A stretch of DNA of 28,375 nt from a virus: positions 1 through 28,375 of IMG/VR virus record IMGVR_UViG_3300005830_000065; one strand, 5' to 3'. Below the pieces are notes generated by a model that saw nothing but the letters and a program-made list of their open reading frames with translations, did no database searches and had not been told where the DNA came from. This document shows, piece by piece, positions 13,823 through 20,743 of this stretch. The position numbers and the translations under genes are program-made. Numbering within the stretch: position 1 is the first letter of the stretch; each line of letters begins with the position of its first letter.

Positions 13823-14509
13823 TTGAATATTAAAGGTATTACCGTTAATGGTATAAACTTTGAAATTAGGGAAAATACTACTGATGAAAAAGTTGTAGAT
13901 GAAGTTATTAGGAGAAATACATATTTGAAAAATGGAGTTGATGTTGAAAGAAATGAAATTTGGCTTGATTGCGGAGCTAATATTGGTACTTTTACATGTC
14001 TTGCATGCTCATTGGGAGCATTTGTCATTGCTTATGAGCCAGAAAAAGAAAATTTTGAACGATTGAAAAGGAATATTTTTATAAATGGATTTTCAGTCAA
14101 AGAGATAAGAAGTGCTGTTGTGGCTGGCAAAGAAAAATCAATGTATTTATTTATCTGTAAAGGTGAATACAATAAGTATCGTCATACGTTGAATGTAGTA
14201 AGAGGGAGGAAGTTTGTAAGTATATCTTGTGTTAATTTTGATGATGTTTTGAATGAAAATATTTCTGGAATAAAAATGGATATAGAAGGAGAAGAGTTAA
14301 AAATACTTGATCAACAACATAATTGGTATAATGTAAAAAAGATGGTTATGGAATATCATTTTGATTTTGATAGATATGTTGAAAATTTTTATGAACGAAT
14401 GAATAGACTTAAAGAAGCTGGTTTTATTGTTAATTATAGCAAAATAAAAGATGGTTTGAAACGATATGATTTTTATCCAGCTTCTAAAATTGTATATTGT
14501 ACACGTTGA
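13823..14509 (+). CDS. FkbM-family SAM-dependent methyltransferase
   Basis: The protein has SAM-binding motif I WLDCGANIGTFTCLA followed by VIAYEPEKENFERLKRNI, then the family's second landmark IKMDIEGEELKIL and a C-terminal MVMEYHFD. This is the FkbM pattern, a family that O-methylates sugars, polyketides and other small molecules. TTG at 13823 is chosen because GGAG (13810-13813) lies nine bases upstream; TTG at 13808 would add five residues. It is the AT-richest gene of the window. In a phage it could methylate a modified nucleotide made by the radical SAM enzyme, or alter host surface glycans; the first is favoured only by gene order. Confidence 0.85.
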   Translation: MNIKGITVNGINFEIRENTTDEKVVDEVIRRNTYLKNGVDVERNEIWLDCGANIGTFTCLACSLGAFVIAYEPEKENFERLKRNIFINGFSVKEIRSAVVAGKEKSMYLFICKGEYNKYRHTLNVVRGRKFVSISCVNFDDVLNENISGIKMDIEGEELKILDQQHNWYNVKKMVMEYHFDFDRYVENFYERMNRLKEAGFIVNYSKIKDGLKRYDFYPASKIVYCTR

Positions 14510-14512
14510 ATT

Positions 14513-14743
14513 ATGAGAACCATCACCAGCACTCCCCCGCTCTCAATCTATTTGAGCGGCCTCCCCAAAGGGAAACGTGCCGCCCACGGCAAGTCCAAGA
14601 AGTCCAAGCCGTGCGCAAATCCGGAGTGCGGCAAGACCTTGACGGCGGCACAGATAGCCAAAGGGTATGAGTATCATAGCGTGGACTGCGGACGATCGGT
14701 GATGCGGGCGAGAAATGGGAGAATGATTGAACATAAAGCATAA
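14513..14743 (+). CDS. Small basic zinc-finger-like protein
   Basis: This 76-residue protein has a basic stretch KGKRAAHGKSKKSK then CANPECGKTL and a later HSVDCGR, a Cys-x4-Cys plus His/Cys set that could bind zinc. It starts four bases after the FkbM stop, but composition jumps back to high GC here, so it belongs to the phage backbone. Such small basic zinc proteins often lie just before terminase genes. Function unknown. Confidence 0.6.
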   Translation: MRTITSTPPLSIYLSGLPKGKRAAHGKSKKSKPCANPECGKTLTAAQIAKGYEYHSVDCGRSVMRARNGRMIEHKA

Positions 14744-14782
14744 TTTGTGATACACGGATTGATAAACGAAAAGGAAAAATGA

Positions 14783-15361
14783 ATGGGAAAAAATACAAAA
14801 CTTACTAAAGAGATTCAAACTGCCATGACTGAGGGAATACGGCTTGGCTTGAAGATACATGACGTTTGTGCTCTTGCTGGAATAACAACCACAGCTCATT
14901 ACAATTGGTTGAGCAAGGGAGAGAATCCTAATCCTAAGCCAGTTTATCGTGAATATCGTGATACTATAAAAAAGGCAAAGCCGCAACGTAAACGGCATAT
15001 ACTCGCCAGGATATATCAGGCAGGGCAAGGCGGGAAAATAATCAAAGAGAAAAGAACAGTCAAAAGACAGACTGAATCTGGTGATATTATCATTGAAGAG
15101 ACCATCACTGAAAAAGAATTGTTGCCAGACTGGAAAGCTGATGCTTGGATGTTGGAGCGCGGTTATCCGGATGAATTTGGCCGGAAGTATCAAGTAGAGT
15201 TAAAGGATTGGCGGAAGGATGCACAGGATGCAGGTATCGAACCGGAAGAAGTAGAAAATGCCTTCAACAGAATGGTTGATGAATTTGCCAGAAGCATCCC
15301 GCGAGGCCATGATGAAAGAAGCCTTGCAGGAAGCCAAGAGACGAACGGCAGGCTTGATTAA
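14783..15361 (+). CDS. terS: Terminase small subunit-like HTH protein
   Basis: This 192-residue protein has an N-terminal helix-turn-helix (LKIHDVCALAGITTTAHYNW, about 23-42), a long charged helical middle (PQRKRHILARIYQAG), and a DWKADAWMLERGYPDEFGRK segment (about 117-136). That last motif is common in HTH-type phage terminase small subunits. An AAAAGGAAAA site precedes the ATG. The terminase large subunit overlaps its C-terminus by 104 bases. The expected role is to recognise pac/cos DNA and load it on the large subunit. The assignment comes from motif style plus position directly before terL. Confidence 0.8.
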   Translation: MGKNTKLTKEIQTAMTEGIRLGLKIHDVCALAGITTTAHYNWLSKGENPNPKPVYREYRDTIKKAKPQRKRHILARIYQAGQGGKIIKEKRTVKRQTESGDIIIEETITEKELLPDWKADAWMLERGYPDEFGRKYQVELKDWRKDAQDAGIEPEEVENAFNRMVDEFARSIPRGHDERSLAGSQETNGRLD

Positions 15362-16910
15362 AAAAAATCCACGATATGAGAGTTTCAAAAAACAATATCG
15401 TAATGATCCGGTTGCGTTTATTCATGATTGCATAGAAGGAATAAAACCGACTTTCTATCAAGATGAAATCGGCGCGAATATAGTAAAGTATAAACGTGAG
15501 GCAGTGCGTGGGCCTCACGTCATTGGAAAGACGGCAATCGCTTCTCTCCTTGTTCATTGGTTCGCATTAAGTCGTGATGGCGAAGATTGGAAGATCATCA
15601 CAACCGCAAGTGTGTGGCGGCAACTTTCAAAATATCTCTGGCCGGAAATTCATAAATGGGCAAGAAAAATTCGGTGGAACAAAATCGGAAGGCAATCTTA
15701 CGATAACAGGCTTGAATTGCAAATGCTTTCACTGAAACTCGGAACTGGCGAGGCCTTTGCCGTCGCCAGCGATAACCACGAGCATATTGAGGGTGCCCAC
15801 GCCGATCACATTTTTTACATATTCGATGAAGGGAAGGCTATTCCCAATAAGACCTGGGAAGCTGCCGAGGGCGCGCTTTCCGGAACTGGCGAAGCTTTCG
15901 CGTTGGCGATCTCGACCCCAGGTGATCCAATCGGTGTGTTTTATGATATTCACAGCAGAAAACGAGGATATGATGAATGGCATGCCACGCACATAACCAA
16001 AGACGATGCGATCAAGTCGGGGAGAATGAGCCTTGAATGGGCAAAAGCAAAAGAAAAATTATGGGGAAGCGAGTCAAGCATATTCAAAAATAGGGTAGAG
16101 GGTGAGTTTGCCGCAGGAGATGAGAGCGGCATCGCACCGTTGTCATGGATTGAGGCAGCCAACGAAAGATGGTGGGCATGGGTAGAAACTGGGCGGATGG
16201 GAAAAGCGGCAGTATTGAGCAGCGACATAGCTGCCGGTGGTAGCAATAAGACGGTGGTGACAGATTTGTTCGAGCAATGCGGCGCCTGTGATTTGGTTTA
16301 CTCGGAATTTGATGAGTTTGACCATAAAAACGAGAAGCGATTCGCTACGGCGCGGACAAGCGCAAGATTGACGGAAAGGGTTACAATCAAGAGCCATTCG
16401 TTAGGAATTATCGTTGATGCTGTAGGCATAGGCGATGGTGTCGCCAGCAATCTTACGCAAAAATTCGGAACAGAAAAGGTGATTGCATTCAAGGGCGGGA
16501 TGGCGGCAGAGCACGAATGTTACGGCAAAAAGGAAAAGATATTTGATGGAACTGGAACTTTTGTTTTCAAGAATCTCAACTCGCTTGCTTGGTATATGCT
16601 TCACGAAAAACTCAATCCAGACAGTCAAATCAAGATAGCGCTTCCGCCGAAAGATAAGCTAACTGGTGATCTCGTGAACCGTCGATACGAAAAAAGGTCG
16701 GATGGCGTGATTGTAGTAGAATCAAAAGAAGAAATGATCAAGCGTGTGAAAGCAGAGATTGACGAAGCAATAACTTCACCAGATGATGGAGACACGGCAG
16801 CAATGGCAATATATGCCTATTATCATGGATTCGATAAAAGTTTGAAGAGCAAGCCAAGCATTGCCGTCATGCCGCGCACGGAGCGGCAGATATATGGAGA
16901 TATGCCATGA
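15258..16910 (+). CDS. terL: Terminase large subunit
   Basis: This 550-residue packaging motor has a Walker A-like RGPHVIGKTAIAS with Lys91, adenine-motif residues upstream (PTFYQDEIG), Walker B HIFYIFDEGKA (Asp190-Glu191), and a coupling-motif-like AISTPGDPIG. The C-terminal RNase H-like nuclease shows Asp323 in LSSDIAAGGSN, Asp387 in IIVDAVGIGDG, and a C-terminal DDGDTAAMAIYA. The ATG at 15258 gives a 104-base overlap with terS; later in-frame ATGs at 15279 and 15309 would shorten the N-terminus by 7 or 17 residues without touching a motif, so the exact start is uncertain. It cuts concatemeric DNA and pumps it into the prohead through the portal encoded at 19039. Confidence 0.93.
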   Translation: MPSTEWLMNLPEASREAMMKEALQEAKRRTAGLIKKNPRYESFKKQYRNDPVAFIHDCIEGIKPTFYQDEIGANIVKYKREAVRGPHVIGKTAIASLLVHWFALSRDGEDWKIITTASVWRQLSKYLWPEIHKWARKIRWNKIGRQSYDNRLELQMLSLKLGTGEAFAVASDNHEHIEGAHADHIFYIFDEGKAIPNKTWEAAEGALSGTGEAFALAISTPGDPIGVFYDIHSRKRGYDEWHATHITKDDAIKSGRMSLEWAKAKEKLWGSESSIFKNRVEGEFAAGDESGIAPLSWIEAANERWWAWVETGRMGKAAVLSSDIAAGGSNKTVVTDLFEQCGACDLVYSEFDEFDHKNEKRFATARTSARLTERVTIKSHSLGIIVDAVGIGDGVASNLTQKFGTEKVIAFKGGMAAEHECYGKKEKIFDGTGTFVFKNLNSLAWYMLHEKLNPDSQIKIALPPKDKLTGDLVNRRYEKRSDGVIVVESKEEMIKRVKAEIDEAITSPDDGDTAAMAIYAYYHGFDKSLKSKPSIAVMPRTERQIYGDMP

Positions 16911-17143
16911 ACGAAATGGACAAGATCAATACGCGCGATGAAGTTGCGAAGAAAGCCAATGTTTCACCAACAACCGTTCATCGTGTTGAGAAAGTTTTAG
17001 AAGACAGAGACATCACTCTCGGCCTTTTCATCGGCAAGAAACTCCACGGCACAATCACGATTGAGAAAGGCATAAAAAGTGTAGGCAAGGTATACAGCTT
17101 TCCGCCATTGCCAAATAAAACAAGCACAAAAAAATTTCAATGA
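16907..17143 (+). CDS. Small HTH protein
   Basis: This 78-residue protein has a classic helix-turn-helix TRDEVAKKANVSPTTVHRVE (about residues 9-28), of the type found in ParB/KorB-like and other small regulators. A short beta-like segment follows (LFIGKKLHGTITIEKG). ATG at 16907 overlaps the terL stop as ATGA; ATG 16916 is an alternative. A tiny regulator here may control the promoter at 17362 or late genes, but no operator was identified. Its stop overlaps the next small gene as ATGA. Confidence 0.7.
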   Translation: MNEMDKINTRDEVAKKANVSPTTVHRVEKVLEDRDITLGLFIGKKLHGTITIEKGIKSVGKVYSFPPLPNKTSTKKFQ

Positions 17144-17307
17144 TTCAAGAGCAGGCGCAAGCCTTGTACAGAAACAAATTAGAAAGAATAGCAATGGATA
17201 GAAAAATAAAACGTTGGTTTGAAAAAACTGATTTTGCATTAACTTTTGATTGTTATAATTATTGGGATAGTGGCATTTTTTACATGAGTTTGGTATCTTT
17301 AAATTAA
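17140..17307 (+). CDS. Small hypothetical protein, 55 residues
   Basis: ATG 17140 overlaps the preceding stop (ATGA), and the frame runs to TAA 17305-17307. The N-terminal half is a basic helix (RNKLERIAMDRKIKRWFEKT). The second half is aromatic (FALTFDCYNYWDSGIFYMS). Base composition is AT-rich compared with the terminase genes. The four-base overlap supports translation. No known family; it is the last gene before the moron promoter. Confidence 0.55.
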   Translation: MIQEQAQALYRNKLERIAMDRKIKRWFEKTDFALTFDCYNYWDSGIFYMSLVSLN

Positions 17308-17361
17308 AGTCGCACGAGTTAATTGTCTATTCTGCGTGAAAAATATAAATTAAAATTTTTC

Positions 17362-17390
17362 TTGACAATGGCAAGAAACTTGCTTACATT
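17362..17390 (+). promoter_or_regulatory. Sigma70-type promoter
   Basis: A perfect -35 TTGACA (17362-17367), a 17-base spacer and a -10 TACATT (17385-17390) form a strong consensus promoter. An A/T-rich tract (AAATATAAATTAAAATTTTT, 17341-17360) directly upstream could act as an UP element. The expected start is about 17397, giving a leader of about 38 bases before ATG 17435. It lies in the only gap of over 100 bases in the packaging region. Confidence 0.8.
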
Positions 17391-17434
17391 CAACGCAAAA
17401 GGTTTTCCAGTCATTAACTTGGAGCCGTCCGTCG

Positions 17435-18178
17435 ATGAAGAGACTCTTGACCGTTCTTACTTGCGCGCTGCTTCCGTCACTTCTTGCGGCGCAACCGTTT
17501 ATAGTAGAATTGGGGATTCCTGATTTCCACAACAGCAATTCAAATCCGAAAGTTTTCTCCGCTAATATAGATTTCAAACCGCCGTTGGTCAACAATGATC
17601 ATTTGCGCGTCGTGCTCGGTTTCGCTGGAGTTTTTTCGGACGCGGCGGACAAGACCGGCAACATCGGCGTTGGATTGAAGTATGTCGGACTTCCGCTCAA
17701 TCTTTCTGCCAGTGGAGTGCTTTACATTCCGTCTGCTGACAATGATAATGACGCATCATTCTCGGCGCTTGTGGCCTTCCAGGACAGCAAGTTCGGATAT
17801 TTCGCGCCCGAGTCGACGCCGGCGCAATTGAATTTTGAGACGTGGGCAAATCTCCCTTATGGTCTGCGAACCGATCTTTCGGTTGGCGGGCTTTTTTTAT
17901 TCGTCAATGACAAACAAGTTTTGAGCGAAGACAGTTTCGAATTTTTCGTGCCGTACTCGGCAAGGGTGAGCAAGAATCAAGACAACCTTGAGATCGGCGC
18001 AGCGTTTGGCGGAATATGGTATGCCACTGAAAACGTTGGCGATGCTTCACAGTTGAAATTCGATGCAGGAATTTGGCTGGGGCCGTTCAAGCCGACGATT
18101 GAAGCGACATTTCCGTTGAGCAATGAGTTGTCAGATGTTCTGGACAAAACTTTCACGCTCAAACTCGTGGTGAAATGA
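17435..18178 (+). CDS. Exported outer-membrane barrel-like protein
   Basis: The 247-residue product begins with a clear Sec signal peptide: a short basic start, hydrophobic core LLTVLTCALLPSLL, likely cut after LLAA before QPF. The rest alternates hydrophobic and polar residues in strands such as LRVVLGFAGVF, GNIGVGLKYVG and TDLSVGGLFLFV, typical of a transmembrane beta-barrel. It has no final Phe, so barrel assembly is not certain. GGAG at 17420-17423 is the ribosome site. It is transcribed from its own promoter (17362) and followed by one small gene and a strong terminator. It is not a known virion protein. Possible roles are superinfection exclusion or altering the host surface (inference). 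Confidence 0.8.
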   Translation: MKRLLTVLTCALLPSLLAAQPFIVELGIPDFHNSNSNPKVFSANIDFKPPLVNNDHLRVVLGFAGVFSDAADKTGNIGVGLKYVGLPLNLSASGVLYIPSADNDNDASFSALVAFQDSKFGYFAPESTPAQLNFETWANLPYGLRTDLSVGGLFLFVNDKQVLSEDSFEFFVPYSARVSKNQDNLEIGAAFGGIWYATENVGDASQLKFDAGIWLGPFKPTIEATFPLSNELSDVLDKTFTLKLVVK

Positions 18179-18424
18179 ATGCCGGTGAATTACGACGACC
18201 GCGTGCTACAGGAGTTCACGAAGTTGCCGTGGCGATGGGATGAACACAAAATTCCGAATCGGTTGGCGTTGAACATGTTGACTGGATTTCTTCTTGACGG
18301 ATTCACCGGCAACATCACGATAAACTGCGAGGGCGGGACGGTGATGCGAATAACGCCGGCGCCTGTGATAAAACAGGAAGACATCAAAGAAAGATTCTTT
18401 GAGCAAATAGAGAAAAGCAAATAA
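18179..18424 (+). CDS. Hypothetical protein, 81 residues, second moron gene
   Basis: It starts at ATG 18179 directly after the TGA of the exported protein gene. The product has a hydrophobic central helix or strand (LALNMLTGFLLDGFTGN), a beta segment (ITINCEGGTVMRITP) and a charged C-terminal helix. There is no signal peptide, so it is probably cytoplasmic or membrane-associated. No family recognised. It shares the transcript of its neighbour and ends 42 bases before the strong terminator, so the two may be functional partners. Confidence 0.7.
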   Translation: MPVNYDDRVLQEFTKLPWRWDEHKIPNRLALNMLTGFLLDGFTGNITINCEGGTVMRITPAPVIKQEDIKERFFEQIEKSK

Positions 18425-18466
18425 AGTTTTTTTGAAATAGGCTGAAAAGGTCTACTGACGAAACAG

Positions 18467-18517
18467 AGGCCTTCGATTGGCCGAGCTTGAATGCTCGACT
18501 GGTCGAAGGCCTTTTTT
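18467..18517 (+). terminator. Very strong intrinsic terminator
   Basis: The 20-base arms at 18467-18486 and 18493-18512 pair at 19 of 20 positions (a few G-U pairs, one C-A mismatch) around loop TTGAAT. The stem base AGGCCTTCGA/TCGAAGGCCT is perfect. The stem runs into six T (18512-18517). It closes the unit that starts at promoter 17362 and isolates it from the head genes. Confidence 0.9.
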
Positions 18518-18527
18518 ATTTTGTACC

Positions 18528-18713
18528 ATGCAAAAAATGACGATCAACTCCAAGAGCTTGATTGGTTTCACCGACGAGATCGAGACAGCAAAGCAGCAAG
18601 GCTGGAAGGTGACAGAAACGCGCGCCGAATATTTCGCAGAGTTGGTCAGAACCGACGAGCCGAAGTTGGTGTTCAAGATCGGCCCAGTATCAAACCGAAT
18701 CATGGAAGATTGA
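18528..18713 (+). CDS. Small hypothetical protein, 61 residues
   Basis: The start is placed at ATG 18528 because earlier in-frame codons lie inside the terminator hairpin; ATG 18537 is an alternative. The protein (SKSLIGFTDEIETAKQQGW, then VTETRAEYFAELVRT) has a short helix and strands but no known domain. No clear ribosome site is visible. It ends three bases before the Ig-like gene, so it opens the head operon. A promoter for it was not identified. Confidence 0.5.
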   Translation: MQKMTINSKSLIGFTDEIETAKQQGWKVTETRAEYFAELVRTDEPKLVFKIGPVSNRIMED

Positions 18714-18716
18714 AAA

Positions 18717-19037
18717 ATGGCTATTCAACTTACAGACATTCAAAAAGTGACATTGTCGATTTCAGCCGTCGATGCGGCGGGAAATCCGGCGCCGATTGAA
18801 AATGCGACGTGGGTATCATCTGACCCGACAGTGTTGACGGTGACGGCAGACGCAAACGGACTCACTGCCGTTGCCGAGACGGTCGGGCCTCTTGGCAATG
18901 TACAGGTGCAAGTGAATGCAGATGCGCGAATAGGCGAAGGCGAGGTATTGTTGCAAGGCGTGCTCGATGTTGAAGTGATCGCGTCCGAGGCTACAGCGTT
19001 GACCGTCGCAGCAGGAACACCGGAGTCAAGATTGTAA
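18717..19037 (+). CDS. Ig-like (Big2-type) domain protein
   Basis: This 106-residue protein looks like a single bacterial Ig-like domain: VTLSISAVDAAGNPAPIE, then ATWVSSDPTVLTVTAD, then alternating strands ending VEVIASEATALTVAAG. The WxSSDPxVLTV motif is typical of Big2-like folds. It has no signal peptide, so it is probably a virion part such as a head decoration or an assembly protein. It lies one base before the portal gene. The Ig fold is supported by pattern only. Confidence 0.7.
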   Translation: MAIQLTDIQKVTLSISAVDAAGNPAPIENATWVSSDPTVLTVTADANGLTAVAETVGPLGNVQVQVNADARIGEGEVLLQGVLDVEVIASEATALTVAAGTPESRL

Positions 19038-19038
19038 A

Positions 19039-20514
19039 ATGAGTTCGATAATCGACACGGCAAAATCTCTTCTTTTCAAGCTGATTCCGTCGCGCAAGAT
19101 CGTCGATCAAAGAATCACAGAGAAGAAATCTGCGGAGAGAACTACAGACCAGCAGTTCGCGCAACAGCCGTTCTTTCGCATCCAAGATGACACGTCGTCG
19201 CACAAGCGGCTCCAAACCATATTCGATTGTTGGAGAATGTACGAAGATGACGACCGCGTGAGGTCGACGATACGTGGTTTGTCGGAGGATTTCGTGCGGC
19301 GCGGCGTGGACAGGAAACCAATGTCGATCAAGGTTATATCAGAAAACAAAAGCGATGTCGATGAATTACAAACCATGCTTGATACCATGTTTTCTGAATT
19401 GAAGATATACGACCGTCTTGATTCAATCGCCAGATGCACACTCATAGAAGGTTCGCGATATTACCGTCATGTAGTTGATCTCACGACGAACAAGATCATT
19501 GCCTTCAAAAAATTGCCGAGCGCACGCAATGGGTTTCTCATTACCGGGCCGATAGAGAGTGACGACCCGCAAGTGAACGGCGGATACGTCATGTATGACA
19601 CGAAATACCGCGCAGCAGTAAACTTTTTTTATTGGTGGGAGATCGCAGCATTCCATTGGGATTACGACGAGGACATGGGATTCGGCACACCGCTCTTTTC
19701 AAGCGGGAGAATAAATTACGAACGTTTGAGACGCATTGAAAGGTCGATGGCAAAAGCGCGGGAAAGAATAGGTTATAATAGGCTTGGATTTGAGAATCTC
19801 GGATTCACCAATTCGGATGACTTCAACCAGTTTGTCGCTAACACCGAATCCATGCGAATGCAGAAAGGCGATTCGGACGGCATGAGCGACGTGTACTCAA
19901 ACGGAACCGTTCGGCAGATCAACCAAGCAAATTCATCATTGTTCAACATCAAGGACATCGAATATTCACAGGCTAAGATGCAGGAAAGTGGATTGAAGCC
20001 AAAGGCACTTGGTGGATCCGGCGGGGAGAACGTAAATCGCGCTGTGTTGGAAGTGCAATACGACGATTACATAAATGGTACGGTGATCGACGGCGAGGCC
20101 ATGCTGGAAAATGGTTTGCGTAAGACGATCGAGGTACAGATGGCGTTGCTCGGCAGAGACATAAAAATGACGCCAGTGCAATTCGTGTGGCCATCGAAGC
20201 ATATTGTTGATGCACGTTTGATCGCAGAGGCAAGAGAGGCAAACAAAGCAGGAAAGCTTTCAGACACGACATACCTACAAATGTTCAAAAGCAATTTCGA
20301 GCGTGAGCGGAAATTGATCGAACAAGAAACAATTGCGTTGGAAGAAGAGCAACAACGGCAAGCCGAGAGAACGCAAGCGAACATCGAAATGAATGAGCCA
20401 AACGAAGATGAGATAGAGATTGATGATGAAGAAAATATCGATGATCAGATAGAGTCTTTGCTGAAACGCACGAACGGTAGGGCACGGCATGTTTTTGAAA
20501 AATCATTTTCATGA
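19039..20514 (+). CDS. Portal protein (distantly T4 gp20-like)
   Basis: This 491-residue protein sits between terminase and protease, the portal's usual place. The N-terminal segment EDDDRVRSTIRGLSEDFV and the core EGSRYYRHVVDLTTNKIIAF resemble the wing region of T4-like portals (a GR-YYH-V-D strand pair), followed by a long charged clip/stem region (RRIERSMAKARERIGYN). The C-terminus (about 425-475) is a Glu/Gln-rich coiled coil and an acidic tail. Portals form a dodecameric ring at one capsid vertex where terminase docks. No catalytic motif is expected. GGAG lies 13 bases before the ATG. The stop overlaps the next small gene as ATGA. Confidence 0.8.
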   Translation: MSSIIDTAKSLLFKLIPSRKIVDQRITEKKSAERTTDQQFAQQPFFRIQDDTSSHKRLQTIFDCWRMYEDDDRVRSTIRGLSEDFVRRGVDRKPMSIKVISENKSDVDELQTMLDTMFSELKIYDRLDSIARCTLIEGSRYYRHVVDLTTNKIIAFKKLPSARNGFLITGPIESDDPQVNGGYVMYDTKYRAAVNFFYWWEIAAFHWDYDEDMGFGTPLFSSGRINYERLRRIERSMAKARERIGYNRLGFENLGFTNSDDFNQFVANTESMRMQKGDSDGMSDVYSNGTVRQINQANSSLFNIKDIEYSQAKMQESGLKPKALGGSGGENVNRAVLEVQYDDYINGTVIDGEAMLENGLRKTIEVQMALLGRDIKMTPVQFVWPSKHIVDARLIAEAREANKAGKLSDTTYLQMFKSNFERERKLIEQETIALEEEQQRQAERTQANIEMNEPNEDEIEIDDEENIDDQIESLLKRTNGRARHVFEKSFS

Positions 20515-20690
20515 AAAGCAAATCATATAAATTCGATGCGGACGTTGCGCTCGGAGATAAAATATTCAAGGCAGTTTGCGAGATGATGACGAGCAATAAC
20601 GGAAAGATCACGATGATATTGCGGCGCAAAGACAACGACGAGATGATTTCGAGCGTTGGATTTGACAAAAAAATTTTATGCGGACGGTAG
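20511..20690 (+). CDS. Small hypothetical protein, 59 residues
   Basis: ATG 20511 overlaps the portal stop (ATGA), and the frame runs to TAG 20688-20690. The product (YKFDADVALGDKIFKAVCEM, then KITMILRRKDNDEMIS) is a small mixed protein without a recognised domain. The overlap and the gap it fills between portal and protease support it being a gene. It may be an assembly accessory protein. Confidence 0.5.
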   Translation: MKSKSYKFDADVALGDKIFKAVCEMMTSNNGKITMILRRKDNDEMISSVGFDKKILCGR

Positions 20691-20740
20691 TTGAATTTCT
20701 TCTAGGCGATGAATTGGAAAAAGAAAAAACATCGAGATAA
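20678..20740 (+). CDS. 20-residue micro-ORF
   Basis: ATG 20678 lies inside the end of the preceding gene and encodes a charged 20-residue peptide to TAA 20738-20740, three bases before the protease start. It may only serve to carry ribosomes to that start, or be chance. Confidence 0.2.
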   Translation: MRTVVEFLLGDELEKEKTSR

Positions 20741-20743
20741 AAA

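Larger units (their letters stand above)
12255..14512. other. Low-GC island: ParB C-terminus, radical SAM and FkbM genes
   Basis: Hand counts of single 60-base lines show about 34 G/C at 11881 and 28 at 12181, then 15 at 12301, 19 at 14101 and 14 at 14341, and 36 at 14521. Both edges are sharp. The left edge falls inside a reading frame and the right edge exactly between the FkbM gene and the next gene. No transposase, integrase or flanking repeat was seen, so replacement by homologous recombination is more likely than transposition. Confidence 0.75.

Noticed and set aside
12255-14512. Transposon or insertion sequence carrying the radical SAM and FkbM genes
   Set aside because: No transposase, terminal inverted repeat or target duplication could be seen at either edge.
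17435-17500. Lipoprotein signal (Cys in LTCALL) for the exported protein
   Set aside because: The Cys is in the middle of the hydrophobic core with no lipobox position; an ordinary Sec cut after LLAA fits better.
18477-18527. Upstream GTG/TTG-type start for the 61-residue gene at 18528
   Set aside because: It would place the start inside the strong terminator hairpin.
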